Shown here: one piece after another, positions 60,818 to 64,000 of the stretch
How positions within the stretch are numbered: the stretch's first letter is position 1
Layout of the letters: each line of letters starts with the position of its first letter
Assembly: GCA_951799405.1 (NCBI GenBank)
Contig: CATOGX010000043.1
Span: 1 to 64,000, forward strand
Origin: Agapetus fuscipes
Taxonomy: Eukaryota; Arthropoda; Insecta; Trichoptera; Glossosomatidae
Direction of reading: 5' to 3'
DNA length: 64,000 nucleotides
Notes under the pieces: generated by a model
What the model saw: only the letters and a program-made list of their open reading frames with translations
Databases searched by the model: none
What the model was told of the DNA's origin: nothing
Translations under genes and position numbers: made by a program

Positions 60818-61100
60818 CTGGGGACAACACAGAGACAACATGAGAAGATGCCGGCCTGGGCGCAGGCCCACAGGGAGCCTCCTGAGGGTAACACAGAGAC
60901 AACATCAGAAGATGCCGGCCTGGGCGCAGGCCCACGGGGAGCCTCCTGGGGACAACACAGAGACAACATGAGAAGATGCCGGCCTGGGCGCAGGCCCACA
61001 GGGAGCCTCCTGATGGTAACACAGAGACAACATCAGAAGGTGCCGGCCTGGGCGCAGGCCCACAGGGAGCCTCCTGAGGATAACACAGAGACAACGTGAG
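60783..61100 (-). repeat. 64-bp minisatellite made of 3' splice site plus exon 1 start, 5 copies including the exon
   Basis: Starts of 'gatgccggcctgggcgcagg' (or 'ggtg...') at 60783, 60847, 60911, 60975 and 61039, exactly 64 bp apart. Each unit on the minus strand has an acceptor (CCCCAG, CCTCAG or CATCAG), then 38 nt of exon 1 ([13 protein letters not shown]). The minus strand has no stop through all copies, giving one open frame from 61109 into exon 1. AG is kept in every copy. Confidence 0.97.
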
Positions 61101-61138
61101 ATAATGCACATGCAGAACTGTAGGAGATCCTATTGTTA

Positions 61139-61185
61139 CTAATCACCTGCGCAACTAAGCTACACATATAGTGTAACTTGTTCCT
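61139..61185 (-). repeat. SINE family C 3'-end fragment
   Basis: 'gcaactaagctacacatata' plus 'gtgtaact', the terminal 30 bp of family C. Confidence 0.7.
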
Positions 61186-61329
61186 ATGTTACCTAATGAC
61201 ATAACACGATCATTTGGTCACCTCGTCTTGGAGAGAGCATACACCTTCTGGCAAATGTAAATTAATAGAAGAAAAAAAGTAAATTACATTAATCTGTTTT
61301 ATTTCTTTTTACTGTAACTGCGATTCCAT

Positions 61330-61470
61330 ATATGTCACCATTCCGCAAGGGGTGGCCAGAGTCTCAGAGTTTCTTACACTTCTTTCTATCCTTGCATGCC
61401 TCCTTTAGCTCTTTTATATATTTCATTCTTTTCATGTATGACTGTTTTTATTTATAATAGTTTTTGAGTT
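61330..61470 (-). mobile_element. Non-LTR 3' end fragment
   Basis: Minus strand: KELKEACKDRKK and, past a stop, SGHPLRNGD, equivalent to the end of the fragment at 14800-15110 ('ggccaccccttgcggaatgg'). Confidence 0.6.
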
Positions 61471-61479
61471 CCAAAGGAA

Positions 61480-62003
61480 AATGAAACCATTAAGAAGAAT
61501 CACTAGACTATGACCGATCAGGATGTTAAATATTGAAAATTGTCATGTTTTTAAAGCTGTTCTGGGTATCGAACCGTGAACCTTCTGATTAGTAAGCACA
61601 CAGCGCGATACTGAGTTCTAGGCGTTAAACCACTGGACTAAAACCTATCAAAAATTATTCAATAAACTAGTATTCTGAAAATGCTACCGGGTATCAAACA
61701 CTGTACATTTTGATGAGTAATTTTAACACAATAACCATCCAACTATGACCGACTAGATTACCCTGTCGTGGTCATTCTCGTATTATTTTTAATTCAACCA
61801 AAACTACCTAATTATCTTAATGTTCCGTGTTTGAATACAAAGCTCCGCCCCTCAAGATCCACCTGATCATGGACTCACCAGCTTCCTGCCTCTCCCGCAT
61901 GCACAAACCATGCTGCGCTTGAGGCCTCAGTCATCAGTGTCTGGTGCAGGGGCGGGCATCCTATACATGCAGAAGTGTAGAAGGACGATGTATAAGGCAG
62001 GAT
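61480..62003. other. Intron segment with tRNA-like SINE traces
   Basis: 'gggtatcgaaccgtgaacct' (61565) and 'gttaaaccactggactaaaa' (61624) look like the head of a family-B-type SINE, minus orientation; a second, weaker one lies at 61690-61770. No gene. Confidence 0.45.
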
Positions 62004-62241
62004 AAATCGCCACCTTAGGGTTAAAACTGAATAAATGCTGATTCACTTATTTGAGAAATCGTGGATAAAACCTTTTTTTGAGTATAACTTCTCATAGTAA
62101 TTGAACTTAGTTCTTCACTTCAGAATTTTCACACTTTTTTATCGTTTTCTCTCGTAGAAAATATGAAAAAGCTGCATGTTATCTGAGGAACCAATGTTGG
62201 CTTAATATTTCACTTATTCAATTTTGCCTTGAAAATATCGA
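62004..62241. repeat. MITE family D, copy 4
   Basis: Left end 'aaatcgccaccttagggtta'; right end 'attttgccttgaaaatatcg' degraded. Interior 'cacttatttgagaaatcgtg' and 'aatgttggcttaatatttc' as in the others. Confidence 0.82.
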
Positions 62242-62271
62242 AATAAACATAAAATAAAGAGTGACAGTACT

Positions 62272-62959
62272 ATCAGTTCAATCAGCAGGACAAAGCGGTG
62301 GTAATCTGACTAATAACAATCAGCAGGACAAAGCGGTGGTAATCTGACTAATAACAATCAGCAGGACAAGCGGTGGTAATCTGACTAATAACAATCAGCA
62401 GGACAAAGCGGTGGTAATCTGACTAATAACAATCAGCAGGACAAGCGGTGGTAATCTGACTAATAACAATCAGCAGGACAAGCGGTGGTAATCTGACTAA
62501 TAACAATCAGCAGGACAAGCGGTGGTAATCTGACTAATAACAATCAGCAGGACAAAGCGGTGGTAATCTGACTAATAACAATCAGCAGGACAAAGCGGTG
62601 GTAATCTGACTAATAACAATCAGCAGGACAAAGCGGTGGTAATCTGACTAATAACAATCAGCAGGACAAAGCGGTGGTAATCTGACTAATAACAATCAGC
62701 AGGACAAGCGGTGGTAATCTGACTAATAACAATCAGCAGGACAAGCGGTGGTAATCTGACTAATAACAATCAGCAGGACAAAGCGGTGGTAATCTGACTA
62801 ATAACAATCAGCAGGACAAGCGGTGGTAATCTGACTAATAACAATCAGCAGGACAAAGCGGTGGTAATCTGACTAATAACAATCAGCAGGACAAGCGGTG
62901 GTAATCTGACTAATAACAATCAGCAGGACAAAGCGGTGGTAATCTGACTAATAACAATA
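62272..62959 (+). repeat. 37/38-bp minisatellite, 18 copies
   Basis: Unit 'aacaatcagcaggacaaagc' followed by 'ggtggtaatctgactaat'. Copies exist in two length forms, 38 bp (acaaagc) and 37 bp (acaagc), interspersed irregularly. Otherwise almost perfect. Confidence 0.97.
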
Positions 62960-62964
62960 ATATT

Positions 62965-63243
62965 AGGTAAATTTATTTGGTGAGCGCTGTTTTTGTGTGA
63001 ATCACACTTCAAGAACCCTCAGCGATTGTCGCTGTAGAAAGCGCCAATTTTCAAGCAAGACCTAGTTGCTGTAAGGCTGGATGGACCTATGGTGACCGGT
63101 CTTTGGTAAATGCAGGTTAAGCTTTCAACTCGGCGAAGAGCAAACGTGAAAAATTAAATATTTTTTTATGCTCCGCTGAAATTAGAGCCCACTACCTTCC
63201 AATCACGAGTCCGAAGTGTCAACCACTAGACTACAGACTGGAC
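62965..63243 (-). repeat. SINE family B next to the 38-bp array
   Basis: Tail 'aataatattaggtaaattta' directly continues the last array unit; head near 63240 with 'agtctagtggttgacac' (minus). The SINE tail may have inserted at the array edge. Confidence 0.85.
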
Positions 63244-64000
63244 TAGTACCTACATGTTTGAAATAAACCAACGCTAGTTAACTAGCAACGAATCCCGTCA
63301 AGCTCTCTTGATGATATCATGAACGTTGAGTTATAAGATTTTCACTTGAAATTATAAACATCGAAAATTCAATAAATAAAAGTGACGAATCATTACTTGA
63401 TAATATTTAAATTTAAAAAGTAAAAAAACATTTTTTTTCTTTACAAGTTGTGTTTAATATCTTGAGCGTTTACGGTGTGTTCACACGTCATTTTCAAGAT
63501 AACTATGTCAATACATTATGCACTTGTTGCTAGCGATTACTAAATATGTTGTTGAATGGCAGTCCTCATTAAATATTTATTTTAACGACGCTGTCCCAAT
63601 ATTTTCGAACAGTTGCTGAAATTCGCCGTTTTTTAGTGTTTTCGAGGTTTATTTATGTATATTATTAACGACAATAATCAATTTTGATGCTTAGAAATAG
63701 AAAATGGCAAGTATTAACTTTAATTATTTTATTTTAAAATTAAAATAAAAGCTCAATTTAAAATACTAAAAATTAAATACGGGAAGTCGATTACGCATTT
63801 CTACAAAAAAGGCATTTTTGAACTCTCATTAACTAGTACATACGTCAATTTTTTGTATTATAAATGTTCTACAATATTGTAGAAAATATTGTTGTTAACA
63901 ATGCTAATTGACGTTTTTTTTTGTTTTTTGTAAATTGAAAGTAAAATCAACACTTTTAGGAACCCCAAAAATGTGCCGAAAATATAAATTTTTAGTGCTC
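63244..64000. other. Intron remainder to the window edge
   Basis: AT-rich; no exon of the exchanger or other feature seen. The next upstream exon must lie beyond 64000. Confidence 0.4.

Noticed and set aside
60315..60971. A 218-codon plus-strand open frame
   Set aside because: It is the antisense shadow of exon 1 and its 64-bp array; the minus strand carries the conserved exchanger.

Overview
The window is nuclear DNA from an animal, most probably an insect. It has split genes with canonical GT/AG introns, AT-rich non-coding DNA, several tRNA-derived SINE families, MITEs, and piggyBac, copia, non-LTR and Penelope-like remnants. Short motifs rich in 'taagtacctac' and 'tgacgtcac' and the mix of elements look lepidopteran to me, but that is an inference from texture. 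There is no sign of bacterial or viral organisation.

Only one host gene is recognised. It lies on the minus strand from about 60.8 kb to 11.8 kb: the 3' part (14 exons, 884 codons plus stop) of a plasma-membrane-type Na+/H+ exchanger (SLC9A/NHE family, Drosophila Nhe2-like). All 13 introns have GT..AG ends and the reading phase is continuous across all 14 exons. Upstream exons (N terminus and first membrane segments) lie beyond base 64000. The last exon ends at 11797. The first four visible exons encode the end of the transport domain; the other ten encode the cytoplasmic tail.

Layout: 1-11.8 kb is 3' flanking DNA filled with transposon debris (endonuclease fragment of a non-LTR element, copia gag with its primer-binding site, a Penelope-like fragment with GIY-YIG domain). 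11.8-30.6 kb holds eight small tail exons in repeat-filled introns, including a 2-kb piggyBac relic invaded by two other elements. 30.6-43.5 kb holds three exons and a 1.6-kb satellite. 43.5-50 kb holds two transport-domain exons and two large minisatellites. 50-64 kb holds tandem and inverted repeats, one further exon and two more arrays.

The most unusual observation is that three separate introns of the exchanger carry minisatellites whose repeat unit spans an exon edge. A 62-bp unit (about 24 copies) carries the end of one exon plus its 5' splice site. A 130-bp unit (about 17 copies) carries a 3' splice site plus the start of another exon. A 64-bp unit (five copies counting the exon itself) does the same for a third. 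Every copy I read keeps its splice signal. Beyond the 130-bp array lies a diverged, truncated second copy of the same exon with a good acceptor, which suggests an ancestral duplicated exon.

A second theme is a set of palindromic relics with head-to-head copies of a hammerhead-like pattern (CTGANGA - hairpin - GAAA). One is directly joined to a Penelope-like GIY-YIG open frame flanked by a 12-bp target-site duplication.
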